DNA of 64,000 nt from contig NW_019091388.1 of the NCBI RefSeq assembly GCF_001949145.1, positions 1,419,733 to 1,483,732 on the forward strand, given 5' to 3'. Shown here piece after piece: positions 10,551 through 24,100 of the stretch. Both the position numbers and the translations under genes were made by a program. The stretch comes from Acanthaster planci (taxonomy: Eukaryota > Echinodermata > Asteroidea > Valvatida > Acanthasteridae). The notes beneath the pieces were generated by a model. That model searched no databases, was not told where the DNA came from, and saw only the letters and a program-made list of their open reading frames with translations. Within the stretch, counting starts at the first letter, position 1; every line of letters begins with the position of its first letter.

Positions 10551-12859
10551 TACATCAGCCATAGTTAGGGGAGAGTGGTTGGGATGAAAGATGTGCTTCA
10601 CCACAGGAAGGGGTATCCAATGTCTATCATGTTAGTATCAAAAAGATACAAAAAGATATCAAAATGTTTAGTAGGGCGACACATGAGAGTCATGCCTGAC
10701 GTTTGCTTTCCCCGCTCAGCCTCAGCTGTTTCAATGCTGTTTGGGGCGAGGGATTACTTGGAGGGGAAAAACGTTTTGAGTAGCTTAATTTCACAGCAAA
10801 CCTTTACACACCAACCAGCCAAAGCAACATACATTTTACTAATTTTAAGGTTTTGCTGTTATATTTGGTTTGCTAGTTGCCTTTTCTTGATAGTCTGAAA
10901 TGTTACATCAGCCTCTGATAAATTACACATGCAGCACAGGCAATGATGGAATATATACATGTACTTTGTCTGCAAAAGCTAAGAATGCTCTAGGTTGACT
11001 GTGGCCAAGTGTGGTAGTCACAACGCTCACTTGTTTCTAAAATGCACACCAGAAACAGAACAAACATCTCATTATTGGCAAGCCGTTTACAACCTGAGGC
11101 CAATCCAGTTTTCAAATTTCCTAGAAAACGACCAAAAGTGCATCAAAGGACATCCGCCCCATTACTTTTTCAGAGTACTGTATACATGTATCAGTTTTCC
11201 AATGTTAAATGATCGCCTTTCCTGCATCTGACTTTTGATTCTCAATTTTCCCTCTGATCTGTTCAACTCTCCATGTAGTTTCTGCAAAAAAAAAAAATCC
11301 TTCCATTTTGCATGGAAATGAAATGAACCCTGCAAAACAGCAAATTTCCAGCTTCTGTTTATCTAAAGTTTCTGATAGCTACATTATTTATGTCTGTTGC
11401 CACAACTTTCCCCTGATTGTGTTTCAGGTAGACAGACTAATGAACGGAAGATGACTGGGCTAGTCCAGATGAATGCGTTCTATGAGTCCTGATTAGTAAT
11501 GTGCTACAGGCAAAACACAATATTACCACAGCAATTTGCCAGCACAGCGTCAGGCAGGCATGCACTGTCGTTATGACTCAGTACATTTGGGATGCCATTA
11601 ACCACAGCCAGCAACGGCTGAGAAACACTTCAGCTTTTGGGGGGCCATCATGCACATGCACAAACACATATGGGCAATTATGCTGCGTCCACAAATGCCA
11701 AATGCATCATGAATTTTTTTTTCCATCTTCATTCTCAAGATTTCCCTGGTGCCCTCTTCAGTAATTGTCACCGCTGAGCAGTGGAGGGCCCATGAGGGAA
11801 GCCGGTTCGAGAAAACAGAAATGGAATTAATCTAAACGTGGTACTAAAAACATCTGGATGAATCGTGACAGCGATCAGTGTGTTTATGTGGGAGACAGTA
11901 ATGCAAAGTGACGATTAATATAAAAAAATAACGCTTGTTATTTGAACAATTGAATACAATAGTTTTGAATTTTTGACAAACACAGATGAAAAGTCATTCC
12001 TGCCCTTCGACTTAAGAAAGAAGCGATATGAAGATCTACAAACAAAAACATTTTCAATTCTGGGTTAAAATAAGTATCTGGTGGTGCCCAAATTGCACTG
12101 TTCTTAAAGTGATCATATAAATCACTGGGAAAAAACCCCATTATGTTCATTACATTTACGGTTTGTTTTTACCGCCATTTTGACAGTAATCTCAAGTTTT
12201 CTCTCACACTAGATGGAATTATTTCAGAAATTAGAGAAGCTACATGATCAGCCCTAAAAACTGAAATTTGGGAGAATTCATAATTTCTGGATAACGAAGA
12301 GACTGATTATTCCCCTTTTGTAATCCTGTTGCTTTAGAACCTTGAGATGCGCCCTCTTTGACAGATCTTTGTAATTGTACACTGCATTACAGCCATGTCT
12401 TTTTTATGCACGGTAACTCTCTTCCATTTCTTTCGGTTGAAAGCAAAATTGCAACATGATATGACAACATGCTGGAGCGTATCACTGGACACGAGTCAAA
12501 GTGTGACAAACAAATGCATGAATTGTTTCAAATCTTCATCTTTTTCTCCCCAGGCCATTCTGTTTTACTGCATGCATCTCGGGCAAGGCTGTTCATGTAA
12601 AATCTTCCTTGCAAAAAATGAACGAAAGAAACTGTTCCAAATGCCTTGATGCAAACACTGTGCAAAGAGATCAATTGGGCTCACTATTGCCGTTTTCACC
12701 ACAAACTCGGTATCAGCCCCTTCTTCTTGGGGTGTCAGGATTTGATGAAATAACTACAATTATTCACACAAAAAAAGGAACAAACACACAGAAAACATCA
12801 CTTTAACGTATCAAGCATGCACAGCTATATATGGTATTGGCATATCAACTCCCTACTGT

Positions 12860-12917
12860 GTGGCTGTGGCTATGGCTTTGACTCTTAGCAACAGTTATTA
12901 TCAATAGCCACAGCCAC
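12860..12917. repeat. Perfect 14-bp inverted repeat with 30-nt loop
   Basis: GTGGCTGTGGCTAT at 12860-12873 pairs with ATAGCCACAGCCAC at 12904-12917. Either strand could form a stem of 14 base pairs with a 30-nt loop. No known RNA family is recognised. Confidence 0.85.
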
Positions 12918-14433
12918 TAGCAAAATGAGCCATCACTTGCAAGTGATCAGTGTACATGTACATTCAGCATGAGCCAGTTGGGTATTTCAACAAAGCACAG
13001 TCATTTGGCAACAAGCAGGCGCACAAATCTACACAGGGTTGCGCTGAGAGGACAGGCCTTGGACAAACCTGGCTGGCGCTGTTGGAATACCGAACTGGTT
13101 CACAGCCACCAGCAATGGAGGAAGTTCTGGCCAGTTACATGTACTGTATACCGTGCACTTTTATAAGTTCTGAACCTTTGTGGATGTCTCAACCACGGCT
13201 ACAACGCTGCATCTGCTGTAATCAGGGGCTGTATGAGGGTACAATGAGCAGGGGGCCAGTATTCATTCACATGCATAGAATGAATGAACATGTAAACATC
13301 TACACATACACAAACGTACTGGTACATTGATAATAGTGGGAAAAATGATCTGCTCAGTTGGTGACATAAATTGTCACATGTTCAAGCGGCATGGTATGAT
13401 GCACAACTGACCAACATAGCAAACACTAAACTCCATTCAAAACCTATGGTATGCATGTACGTGCAATGGACAGAGTGAAATGTGCCTATCAGGAAAAGAA
13501 GAAATGAAGGAAAAAACAAACTGGTTCTGAGCAATTCAAAACCTCCAGAGACTGATATGGGGATCCACCTTAGAGTCATCGAGAACATAGTAGAGAAATA
13601 TCAGCACACTAAACAAAGGAAGAGCTACAATATAAATGCCATTTTGAAATTGTTGTTGGAGGAGTATTACTTTGAAAACGAGTACAGCAACCCAAAAAGC
13701 AGACTTGAAACAAAAAGTCACCGAAACAAAAGAGAGCACATTGACAGCACAGGATGCGTGGGAATTTTCAGAGTATTCTAAAAGTAGAAAGGAAAACCAC
13801 AAGTGAAGTGTCACCATCACCACCACCATCACAATCACAAACCATCAAGAAAGAAAAAAAAACAAAAGAATTGCAGCTTTTTTTAGACTATACACCAAAA
13901 CATCCAGAGAGCTCGGAAAACGCCACCTTATTCCATCTTCTCCGAATACGCGTCTATTTAGCATGGGGAGGTAGGGATGTAAGAAAAGAAGACATCACAT
14001 CAGTTTCTTCACAGACAAATATAAGAAACATTAAATTTTGTTAACAGCTTTGATAGAGTTGAACGTTCGTACAATCCAACACTGACAGCACAGTTCCTGC
14101 CACCGCGTGCGAGTCTGAAGAGAATATAAGAATTGTTATGGCAGTGAAATAAAATTAGCATCATTATCAACAGAGACCAAACTTGTAAGAGTCAATTCAA
14201 CATCTACCACAACTAAAATGTTAAGGCTGCGAAGGGAACTTCAGAAGTTTTCCATTGTGAACATGACCAGAACTTTGATTTTGAAACATGTATGATGCAT
14301 CCTCAATGGAATGGCACAGTGGTTCCCAGAACTTTAAATTCTCAGGAGTCTACATATGGCAGAAACAAATACACTGTGGGCTGAGATGGTTGTACCAGTG
14401 TGCAAAACACAAGAGAAAAATTCACGGAGGGGC

Positions 14434-14837
14434 CAGTGTTGTCACTGAATTTGGTAACCTGAGTCGAGTCTTTTTAACATTGTGACTCGAGTTGAGTCAT
14501 TAAGGCGAAGAAATCGAGTCCAGTTACTTTGTGTAGTTTAGTCAAGTACCGAGCTAGAATCAATTTGAGTGACAAATTTTTGTACAATTTTCATTTCGAC
14601 ATACTGAAAATAAATTAAGATGACAGGTATCTAGCAAACTAAAATTTTCCTTTTAATTTTTTGAGACTTTAGTCTTATAAGCTTGTACTTGAGTTGAGTC
14701 TCCATGAAAGATTCGAGTAAAGTCATTTGGTCGCAGACACTCAAGTCGAGTCACTTACCCGTTGGGACTCGAGTCGGGTCACCAAAAATCGAGTCAGGAC
14801 TCGAGTCGAGTCATTGACTTGTGTCATTACAACTCTG
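14434..14837. mobile_element. GAGTC/GACTC-rich MITE, hAT-like ends
   Basis: This 404-bp block is saturated with the words GAGTC, GACTC and ACTCGAGT, concentrated towards both ends. The left end begins CAGTGTTGTCAC and the right end, on the minus strand, begins CAGAGTTGTAATGAC. The CAG-start inverted ends recall hAT elements. The flanking 8-mers (GGAGGGGC and AGAAAAGC) agree at only four positions, so no target duplication can be claimed. There is no coding capacity. Boundaries are approximate to a few bases. Confidence 0.6.
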
Positions 14838-16613
14838 AGAAAAGCACTCTGGGAGCAAATTCATTGATCTTCTAAGCGTAACAATATTTAGAGAAAATTC
14901 TCGTTACACAAGCCATATGATGTGAATACATGTGACTCATCCGACAAAACTTTATGCTCATCACCACTTTGGACTAGTAACCTGTGTTCTTAGGTCAACA
15001 TTTTTCTCTGCAGTTAGATTATAGGCTTACCAACCTCCATGACACTGGCCCCTCTCCACAATGCAGGATGCATATGATGTGGTACATGTCACTGAATGAA
15101 ATATCTATGTGTAACAATGACAGCCCCACTGAAGGTCCATGATCTGCAAATGTTTTCGCTCCAACCTTGAATATGCACCTTTGCACTTCTATTAACCTTA
15201 TTTTCAAACTTTGTATTGCAATTTTGATAGGTATTTCGGTGAGTTTTTGGCTTTAAGCTTACACAAATTTCCATACTTGTGAGCAAAATGGCAATGTTAT
15301 TCCACAGCAAATGTACTGCAATGATTTATGCCCAGAAACTGCTGAATTTTTTTGAAATCTTGCAGTCTGAAATTTCCTTTTTTTTTGGATAATTCATTGT
15401 TGTGACAGGGAGCCAATGAGCAACAGTTTCTCAGAAATGTTTTCAGTGAGTAGATTTGGGTTCACAGTCTAAACAGAAAACCTACAAATTGAACAGTGTC
15501 TTCCTTGGATGACATCACATCAACAGCGCCCTCAGTTGTCCAGAAGAGCATGGACAATTTGAAATGTTTTAAACAATGCACTTTTTCTTTACGCTTGATC
15601 AGTCAAGGATATCAAATAGATGTGCAAACACATTAGGAAAAAAATCATCACATGGACCCTTTAATTTCTCGGAATCAGGAAATATTTCAAATAAAAAGCA
15701 CGCCCGTCCCTGTAATTCAATACTAAGAAGACAGTATTTTTGTAACATTGGCGACAGAATGTTTATCAAGGCAATCCATGCTTGCAGAACCTTCGTAGCT
15801 CAAAAAGTGAAGAGTTTATACACTGCAGATATATTAACTCATAAATCGTCAGTGCCAGCTTGGTTATTCAAGCAGGGCCTCCTCAAATTCCAACCTTGGT
15901 AAACTGGGTAATTGACACAACTAGGTTACCATGTTCAGGACACATTTCTATTCACTTTTTCACAAGATGAATTTGACATAAGACAGGAGATGTTAGAGTT
16001 TATTTCAAGGACACCAGAAGATACTTCTTGAGACCCACCAATGAAAAACAGAAATGGACGATAAAAACCTTGAGAAAATCCCTACAATAAACACATGTAC
16101 AGAGAACCAAAGGGAGACAGACAGAAAAGGTGTCGAGGGGAAACTGAATACTGTTTGCAATAGTTTAAAATGGAGAAAAGTTATGTTAATTTATGATCAC
16201 AACCTGAGAGAAAGAGAGAAGAAAGTACAAACGTGAAACAGCTGTGGAGATGAGTTGATCTACACATTAATGATTAACATATGCATGTCCCATCCAATTC
16301 TTGACCTGCATGTTCGCGCACATGTACGTATGACTTGATGGAGAGAGCTGAGCACGTGGATATGGGTATAAGGAGCTGTTACTAAAGGAGAGGGGGAATA
16401 GGGTTCAGAACATTGCATGCCTTGCTGTAATGACTCAATCTGGTACCATCAATCATGCCTATTGACGGAACGCTTGGCTTCTGCCTGGCAGTACATGCCT
16501 GCGCACTTAGTGGCTCGCCGCGATAAATATTTGCTCTTCTGGGTCCAAATAATCTAGTGGAGCATTTCTGGTGGACTCATTCTCCTTGATTAAACAGGGT
16601 AAAGGTAAAAAAA

Positions 16614-16633
16614 ACACACACATACACACACAA
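16614..16633. repeat. CA dinucleotide tract
   Basis: Short CA-rich microsatellite interrupted by CATA. Confidence 0.8.
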
Positions 16634-17489
16634 ATAAAACCACAAAGAAGCTACACTCACAGTAGAGACACCAAAACATTTACATTAGTACATAAGTACT
16701 TAAGTACATCAAAACAACTGAAAAAAAAACCAAACAAACAGAAACAAGTACCCACCATGTCTGTCTTCCCTTTTCTCATTACCCAAGGCCAATCAGCTAA
16801 CTACTCCTAATTTGCTGTGTTCAAACTCTCAGGAGCCAAAAACACTCTGTTCCAATGGGGTAAACTTCTTTAACCCTCCTATGCAAAGACACAATCTTGA
16901 CATAGTTGTCCTATCAGTCAAATTTCCCATATGTGTCTGTGTACTAGGGAAAATCAAGAGGAAGGAATTTTTGACTGTTTTTGACGGTTTCAGCAAAAGG
17001 AGGGTTTTAAGGAGTGCGGTCTTGTCTCAGGCAAAAGTTCCCACAGTGGTCACAATGAGAACTCTACGTAGCTGTTCCCAATAAAACACACTCTGGAAAA
17101 GATCAGCACTGCCAACAGGGAGATCCTTCCAAGCTGTACCCACTGTGCAGGTGCACATATGCACTTCTCCGATGTTCCACTGCATATTCCAAATGCGCAT
17201 ACCAAGGCAAATAAGTGTACATGCGCGTCAGATTTCTGTCAAACCTTTCAGTGTTGCTATCACTGCTGTGATTGGTCAAGATACCATAGGAGAGTGCTCC
17301 ATGGATCAGTCTTTTGGGAAACCAGATGTTTTAAAGTTACTCTTACTGGGAACATGTTAAACAGCTTTCCTGGAACCAACAGGCAACAGGTGGCATTCCC
17401 ACCTGAATGTTCCTAACAAACCCAAGCCTATCTACGTACATGTATGTCAGAGTAGCTGAAAGCTCATCTCTCAACCTGTCGGTTAGGAA

Positions 17490-17964
17490 GCCAGTTAGCC
17501 AACCAACGAGTCAGCCAGCCAGCAATTCAACAATGCACTGACTATATATGGCTTGCTGGATATGAATGGTCTGCCTTCTGGCCAGCCAGCCGGATTACCA
17601 TCTACATGTAAATTGTAGTAATAGTAAATAGTTCAGTCTGCTAGCTACCGAGCAAGCCACTCAGCCACCCAAAATAGCCAGCCAGGTATCCAGCCAGCCA
17701 GTCAACTAGTCAGTCTGTCAGTCAGTCAGTCAGCCAGCCAGCCCCCTCTCCCACCCACCAACTGTACCAACTGGTCAACTAGCAAGCTAGCCGGCAAGCC
17801 AACAAGTCAGCCAACCCACCAAACCATGTCATCTAGCCAACCAACTGGTCAACCAGAAAGCAAGCCTGCCAGCCTGCCCGCCAACCAGCCAGCCAGCTAG
17901 ACAGCCCACCAACCAGCCAGCTAGCTTACCCATCCACCCGCCAACCAACCAGCTAGCCAACCAC
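17490..17964. repeat. Degenerate CAGC/CCAA/CAGT tetranucleotide satellite
   Basis: About 475 bp dominated by CCAG, CCAA, CAGT and TAGC tetramers (for example CAGTCAGTCAGTCAGCCAGC near 17720), with a strand bias: C-rich on plus, G-rich on minus. It ends about 21 bases from the donor of the first PTB exon. Transcribed on the minus strand it gives a GGCTGGCTGGTT-like intronic RNA beside a weak 5' splice site. The Trp/Leu/Gly-rich frame across it is not a gene. Confidence 0.85.
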
Positions 17965-17985
17965 ATACTACAGTTGAATATTGAC

Positions 17986-18131
17986 CTTAATTCTGTTGAC
18001 AGCCTCCTGCGCCTGTTGCATGCGGACTTTCTTGGTGGGCTGCTTGGTGGTGACCAGCTGCGTTGACCCCAGATACGCAGCTGGGTAGATGATACCTTTG
18101 GTGAGAGCTGTTTCATCATGTGGCCCACGAG
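17986..18131 (-). CDS. APBA: APBA/Mint exon: start of PTB domain
   Basis: This 146-nt exon starts in phase 1 (two bases, CT, complete a split codon) and ends in phase 0, giving 48 full codons (residues 1-48 of the assembled part). RGPHDETALTKG leads into GIIYPAAYLGSTQLVTTKQP and VRMQQAQEAVNRIK. YLGSTQL and MQQAQEAV.RIK are family hallmarks of the first strand and helix of the APBA PTB domain. The acceptor is tgtgacag. The donor is gtcaat, which is weak; reading through meets TAG after four codons, so splicing here is required. A degenerate CAGC-rich satellite begins about 21 bases into the downstream intron. Confidence 0.94.
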
Positions 18132-21100
18132 CTGTCACACATAGAAAACAAAAAAGAGAAAAACGTCAGTCTAAAGGTTTACCACTTACAAAACTATTAC
18201 AAGAAGAACCGCAGGAAAGCGTATGGAATACTGCAGGATTATGCGTTAGGTAACCCACCACCATATGGATGTAAAGGACAGAACAAGATGGACCTACATG
18301 TACAGAGACTATTTGAGATTGTATTAGTGCACATACACATGATTCAAAAGAAGACTGGGTGCCAGACAATGAGAACTGTGACTGGGCTACAATGAAATCT
18401 AATTAGGGTATGGAAAAACTTGTGGAATCCAAAGTCAGAATGATCAAAGAAAAAATGAGACAGAAGTACTAAACATGTGGCTTTTTTAAAGAGAAATATG
18501 CAGCACTATATGGTTGTGGAACAGCAATACTTGGCACTATTCGTGACCAGATGTAATCATGAAATCACCTCGCATAGTCCTTGGGTGATGCAGTCAGACC
18601 AGAATGTCAAGGCAAGATAATATACACGTTAACATGACTCAGACAAACAAGACTGAGGCGTGATGAAAGACGCGCTAGATGCGCTTCATCCATGTAGAAT
18701 TTGGGCTTATTACGGCAATTCAATCTAAGCACGCTGTGACTTGGTGAAATAGAAATGTCAATTTTCTTAAACCTCATTATATCAGTGATATTTGAAGCTT
18801 TGAAGAAACAAGACATTGCAAAGGAAGGTCCATACGTGGTTGGGGGGTCTGACAGCTGCTTTCAAATCTTGGCTTCATTTCTCTCCTGTTCTCTTTTTTG
18901 GTCCTGTCAAAGTTCAAAATTACATTGGGCTCCACTCCCTCACCCCATCCTCCAAATCCACCTTCGGTTTTAATACTCCTCTAAACGGGGAAGGTTCCTA
19001 AGTGATAGAAATTGCCAGCTTGGACGCTTTCACCTCGCTCAGAAAAGTGCTGTCCGATGAATATGACAACTACAGGTGTGTGACGGGGGATGAGGAGTCA
19101 CGATTCTGAAGCGGGTTTGCCGCCTGACTGGACGGGGGAGTGAGGACTTAATCCCCTCGGCAGCATTCAACAGGAAGCCAGAATTCAATTTGTGGGAATG
19201 AAGACAGATTGAAAGGGAGAGAAAGACAGACTTTGTACGCTGTCCATGACAAGATATTGCACTCTGTCACACTGTCTTAATGCCACAGAATGCACTCTCG
19301 TGAGTGTATTATGTCATGTTCGTTCCTTTTCCCACATTCAATTCAACACTGGATCATTTTTACATGCATTTTGCATGAACTTAGGAGCATTTGTTATTAG
19401 ACTCAAACAGTCCTTAATCCTTCTCATATCAATCAAGGCCTGTTACAGTTACTGGCTATATGGATTGTATGTTCATTTAAAAACAATTTTCAGAAATTTT
19501 GATACCCTTACAAAATACAAAATTACATGTACAACTTACAAAACGTCATTTGAAAGTGGTATTTACCCGCCCCAAAATGGGGGGGGGGAATGAGTAAACA
19601 GGAAGCTTACAAGTAACAAAATTTGGATTCACTCTATTTGTCAAAATCAGCCACCTTTTTCCCAGCAATTTCAATTGATGTACACCCAGCACCACGTCAA
19701 AATATTCCAGTGCTGCTGGCGTACAGGGATTAATTACTTGTAAGCCGAGCATCCCTGCTGTGCTTAGGCAAATGTAAATGATTAGTCTCTAGGAACGTGT
19801 TACGCATAATGACAGCCTAGCTGGCCGCATCTTTTTTTTTAACACCTTGCTGAATGCCCGAGTGGCCGACCATGTCATGTGAGGTGAGAATTTTGTTCTT
19901 CCTTTTTTGAAAAAAGAAAAAAACCTTTTACTTGTCTGTGATTAAATGTTATGATATTTCTAGCGGCAGGGGCAAGCCAAGGTTTTTGGGCAGGCCAAGG
20001 TTTTTGCATCAGGTGATTTCTAACGCACGATGAAAATCTCTTCCCCCTTCAATGTTTACAAACCCTCCCCCAATAAAAATACAAGAAAATAAAAAGGGTT
20101 GAAGAAAAACACGAGAACAGAACTGCTGCAGAAGAATTAATTCTCAAGACTTTGTTTAGAATCTCAAAAAATGGGAAAGAGTCTAAAAACAAGGATAGAG
20201 TGATGTTGCGCGATGGTTACATCTAAGTTTAAGACTCGAGCCAATTTCAAATCAAACGGGAAAGAAACAGGATTCTGATAACAAAAAATGTCGTGGAAGC
20301 TAGCTGTGGTATTCACGAAAACTCAGACCCTGTTGTAATGATTATAATATGCAGTTTTGTGATTGCCATGTTGTGTCAACTTTCAGATCCTACTAGTGTG
20401 ACTGAATACGTCAGAGTTCAATTAAAAGGAAATTTTTAAGTACTGCATGATTTCAATTGATTCAGCCCTAATTCAACGGTACACTATTTGGACATTCATA
20501 AATATGGGGCACTGGGGTCTACGGTGTTTTTAAGGTCTAAAATGCTAGACATTGGAGAGGTTTGGGGCGGCAGTAAAATGAACTGTGATGCTAGCACAAG
20601 CTTTGATTTATTATCAAATTCAGAATTTTTCTGTACTGACGAGGCCTTGTTGCTGGTTTGTATTTTACACACCTGCATCAGCTGGTAAGCTCCAACCTAC
20701 AAGTATGCAACATCCTTTCGCTTGCCCCTGCATGGCGCAATCTCCTTGCGTATTGATTTCCCCCCGTCCCCTCAGCTTTCCAATCTTTATTCCATTCCGC
20801 TGTTGTTGTCAAGGCTCTCACAATACAGAATCAATGACAACCCCCGAAGACTACCGTAAGTACATTCTCTGCACGCTAGGCAGAAAACCCCCTGCTTCAG
20901 GTGTTCTGGCTTGACCAATCACACCCACCTACACAAAAAAGGCAACAGCTGCACAGAATGACATTCTCCCCCCCCCCTGACAAGTTTCTCCTAATTTCTA
21001 TGGCTGCCTGCCTAACTTTTCAATTTTTAATCCCTGATCTCCCCCTCCCAGAATGGTTAAAAAGTGTTTTGCGAGTACACGTCACCTACAACCTACATGT

Positions 21101-24100
21101 ACATGCTGAAGAATTTATGATCAACTGGCTGAGGGTCTGACGACCAAACTGGTCTTTTTTCATGTGATAACTTATTGGTGACAAGCGGCATGAAACTTTA
21201 ATTGTTTTCATCTTGCTGAAGTCCACACATATCTGACAACTTCGCTTTAACCTGCTGGCTTCTTTCACGTCAACTGGCAAACATAAAAAAACACACCTTG
21301 TCATTTTACTTTTGCTACAGTAATTTAGTTTTGAGTTGTAAAAACTGTACAAGATGCAGGGAACGAGTTCTGCGCATACAAAAACCAAGCAGTACTAAAA
21401 TGCAGTTCTGAATTCTGAATGTGCTAATTTTCCCCCTGTAAAGAAGGGCCTATGCATCACTGTCACTCGAACAATTATAAACGAGGTAAAGGGTACATTG
21501 TACATGCACCCACACAGGCATGTACAACCGTGGCTTTCATGGAGTGGCAGTACGAGCGAATGCCAGAGCTTTGCAGCACCCCCCTGCAACTTGAATGGCT
21601 TTGGAGATGCAGCGATCCATTGATTCATCAATGTCTTCTTTGATCCTCTTCATGCATTTTATGGATGAGGCTTGATGCGTGACTTAAAGATTCTGCTCCC
21701 TCAAGTGGAGATAAAAAGACAACTGGAAGCTGTTTTGAGGAATTCTTTTTTATTCTGGAGGTAAAGATTTATTCATGGATACCATCCCAAATTGCATCTT
21801 TAATATAAAAACCAACTAAATCAGTGAAAATGATTCTTTGTAGTTTTTCCCCGACTGCAGCAAACCATGACATCTTTAGAACAATTTTGGTTGGTTCAGG
21901 TGCATCAAACATGCAGACACTCCCCTCCTCCCCATGAAGTTACAAAACGAGTACTTTTCAAAGCATTTTACTGAAAAATGTCCCATGTTGCAAAAACATG
22001 AATCTGGTGATTAAATTGAAAATGAAAGTTGTAACTGACTCTTAGAAAGCATTACCAACACAGTGCTTACTGAATTTGAACTAAGTTAGAAGTGGAAAAA
22101 AAAAACAAACAAACAAAAATGACCAAACCAAATAACAAGTATGAACTACACAGTCCTTATTGGACCAAGAGAAGACGAAACAGCAAAATACATGTACTTG
22201 GGTTTTTTTTGGGGGGGTCAAGCGATGTAAAGCCCCACCATTCTCCACATTTGCTGAAATTAAGCAAGATAAGCAGTGTGTGTGTACAAGACAGCCAAGA
22301 ATCATGCTCTATTTGAACAGAAGATTTGCACCAGTATCAGAGATCAAGATGCAGGGGGGGAGCACATCAACTGTCTCCTTACATCCCACACATTATGCAC
22401 CATCCTTTGATGGAGTAACTTGAGCCCCTCAGACCCATCCTGTGGGAGGCAGAGGATGTACAATGGATGCCAAGGGTAATTGGACATCAGGATGCCAAGT
22501 CACGCCCATCTCAGTCCCCCCCACCTCCCTTGCGATTTGAGCGCGTAACGACAGCACAAACACAAATTACCCGCACCTAATCAAGTCGATAGGGACACAG
22601 GCACAGTGTCAAGCTGTCACTGAACAATGCCATCACAAGAGAGTGTTCTTCTCAGAATATCCTTTCAAAATAAAGACAAACTGAAATGCGGCCATTTCCT
22701 GCATTGCACCTGTATCATTTTCGATTTGCAGGTGGATGATTGATTGAGAGTAGAAATAAATGAAAGGCTACGGATGAGGAAAAAAAATCCACGTCGCATT
22801 GATGGCATTTGCAGTGACTACATAACAGTGGTGAGGATTTCTTGAGTTAGTCATAGTCTTGAAGTCATATTTGGGAGGAAACACAAGTATATTACAGATG
22901 TAATAACACTATGTCTTGACAGACATCACAGAAATGGCAGACACGACACGAAGGCTAATTATCACTGCCCAACAGCGTAACTGACAAGACAGACAATCTG
23001 GAGGTGCATGTACAGTACATGCAGTTAGTTACTCTTAGGAGGAAATGTGCGCATGATGCAAAAAGTCCACTGAAATGAAAGTGAGATGTGATTCAGTCGA
23101 AGCCGACATGTGGGAAGAGAACATGAGACAGGCAATATGTGGGATGCAAAAAAGAGGAACAGCATGTGGTGGGCGGAGCATGGATAAGGGCCGGAGCATG
23201 GTTCAGAGTGGGGGTGGGCAGGGGGTGTCAGGCAGGGGCCCCTTCTCAGCTTGGGCGACTTTTATTAACATGACTGTCTTGGAAGAGGGTCTTTTGTCAT
23301 TCCTGTTATCTCTTGTGAGTAGTAACCTTCTGGTACCTTTGAACACATGACTACCCAACACCTCAATGAAGTCAGAGTTGACAGTGGTTCCCTCTCACAA
23401 AAATTCCATCACCAACATTATTGACCCTTGACATTAAGTAGTAAATATGTTCAGTAGCAATGGTAATAATAGTTGAAGCCACTTCTTTTGGTTTACATTC
23501 TTTCTACTTCAATTCCAGAGTGTTCTTACCTCTTTGTCATATAAGCTTACATTAAACATCCTGTTTGGAGGATACAAATGCTGAGCACTCCTGAGATACC
23601 CAGAACTACATGTAGCTCTCCAAGCTGGGTTTAGGACTTAGGGGTAATTAAATTCATTCAAGATTTCATCAGAAGCTGGTTGGAAGTTACGAAAAAACTT
23701 ACCTCACCTGAGATTCCTCTGTCAGTTTTACACCAACACAGCACACACATACAGTATGTGTACTTGTTATTAGGTTATGGGAGACTTACATGTTGAAATA
23801 CAGATATTACAGAGACCAAATTGTTACGGTGACAACCCTCCCACCCCCAGTTCTGACTTTACCAACACAAAAAACTGTCTCCTTCCCACATCTACATGTA
23901 TTCACAACAGAAATGAATGCACATTTAAAACAACAATATTAATCTGCACATGTACGTGTACAGTGCAACTAAGTGTTGCCTTTCAGTGCCATACTTCAAA
24001 ATAACAAAACAGGCAGACTCAACAATCTTGAGGTTGCTTGCAAAACTGTTACCATTAAAAGAACAAAAACATGACGTTTGTAGGGTAAAAGGCCCAAATG

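Larger units (their letters stand above)
9251..17985. other. APBA intron, 8.7 kb
   Basis: Phase 0 intron at the position where vertebrate APBA1 has an 11-residue insert in the PTB domain. It holds a 31-bp tandem duplication, a GTG-rich tract, a hairpin, the GAGTC/GACTC MITE, a CA tract and the CAGC-rich satellite listed separately. No protein-coding stretch is recognised. Confidence 0.8.

Noticed and set aside
17829-18128. Trp/Leu/Gly-rich minus-strand frame
   Set aside because: Artefact of the CAGC satellite plus the wrong frame of the PTB exon.
20814-20855. Plus-strand exon-like stretch (SHNTESMTTPEDY) with a strong pyrimidine tract, AAG acceptor and gtaagt donor
   Set aside because: No in-frame partner on the plus strand, no recognised protein, and opposite to the host gene. 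It shows that good-looking splice pairs occur by chance here.
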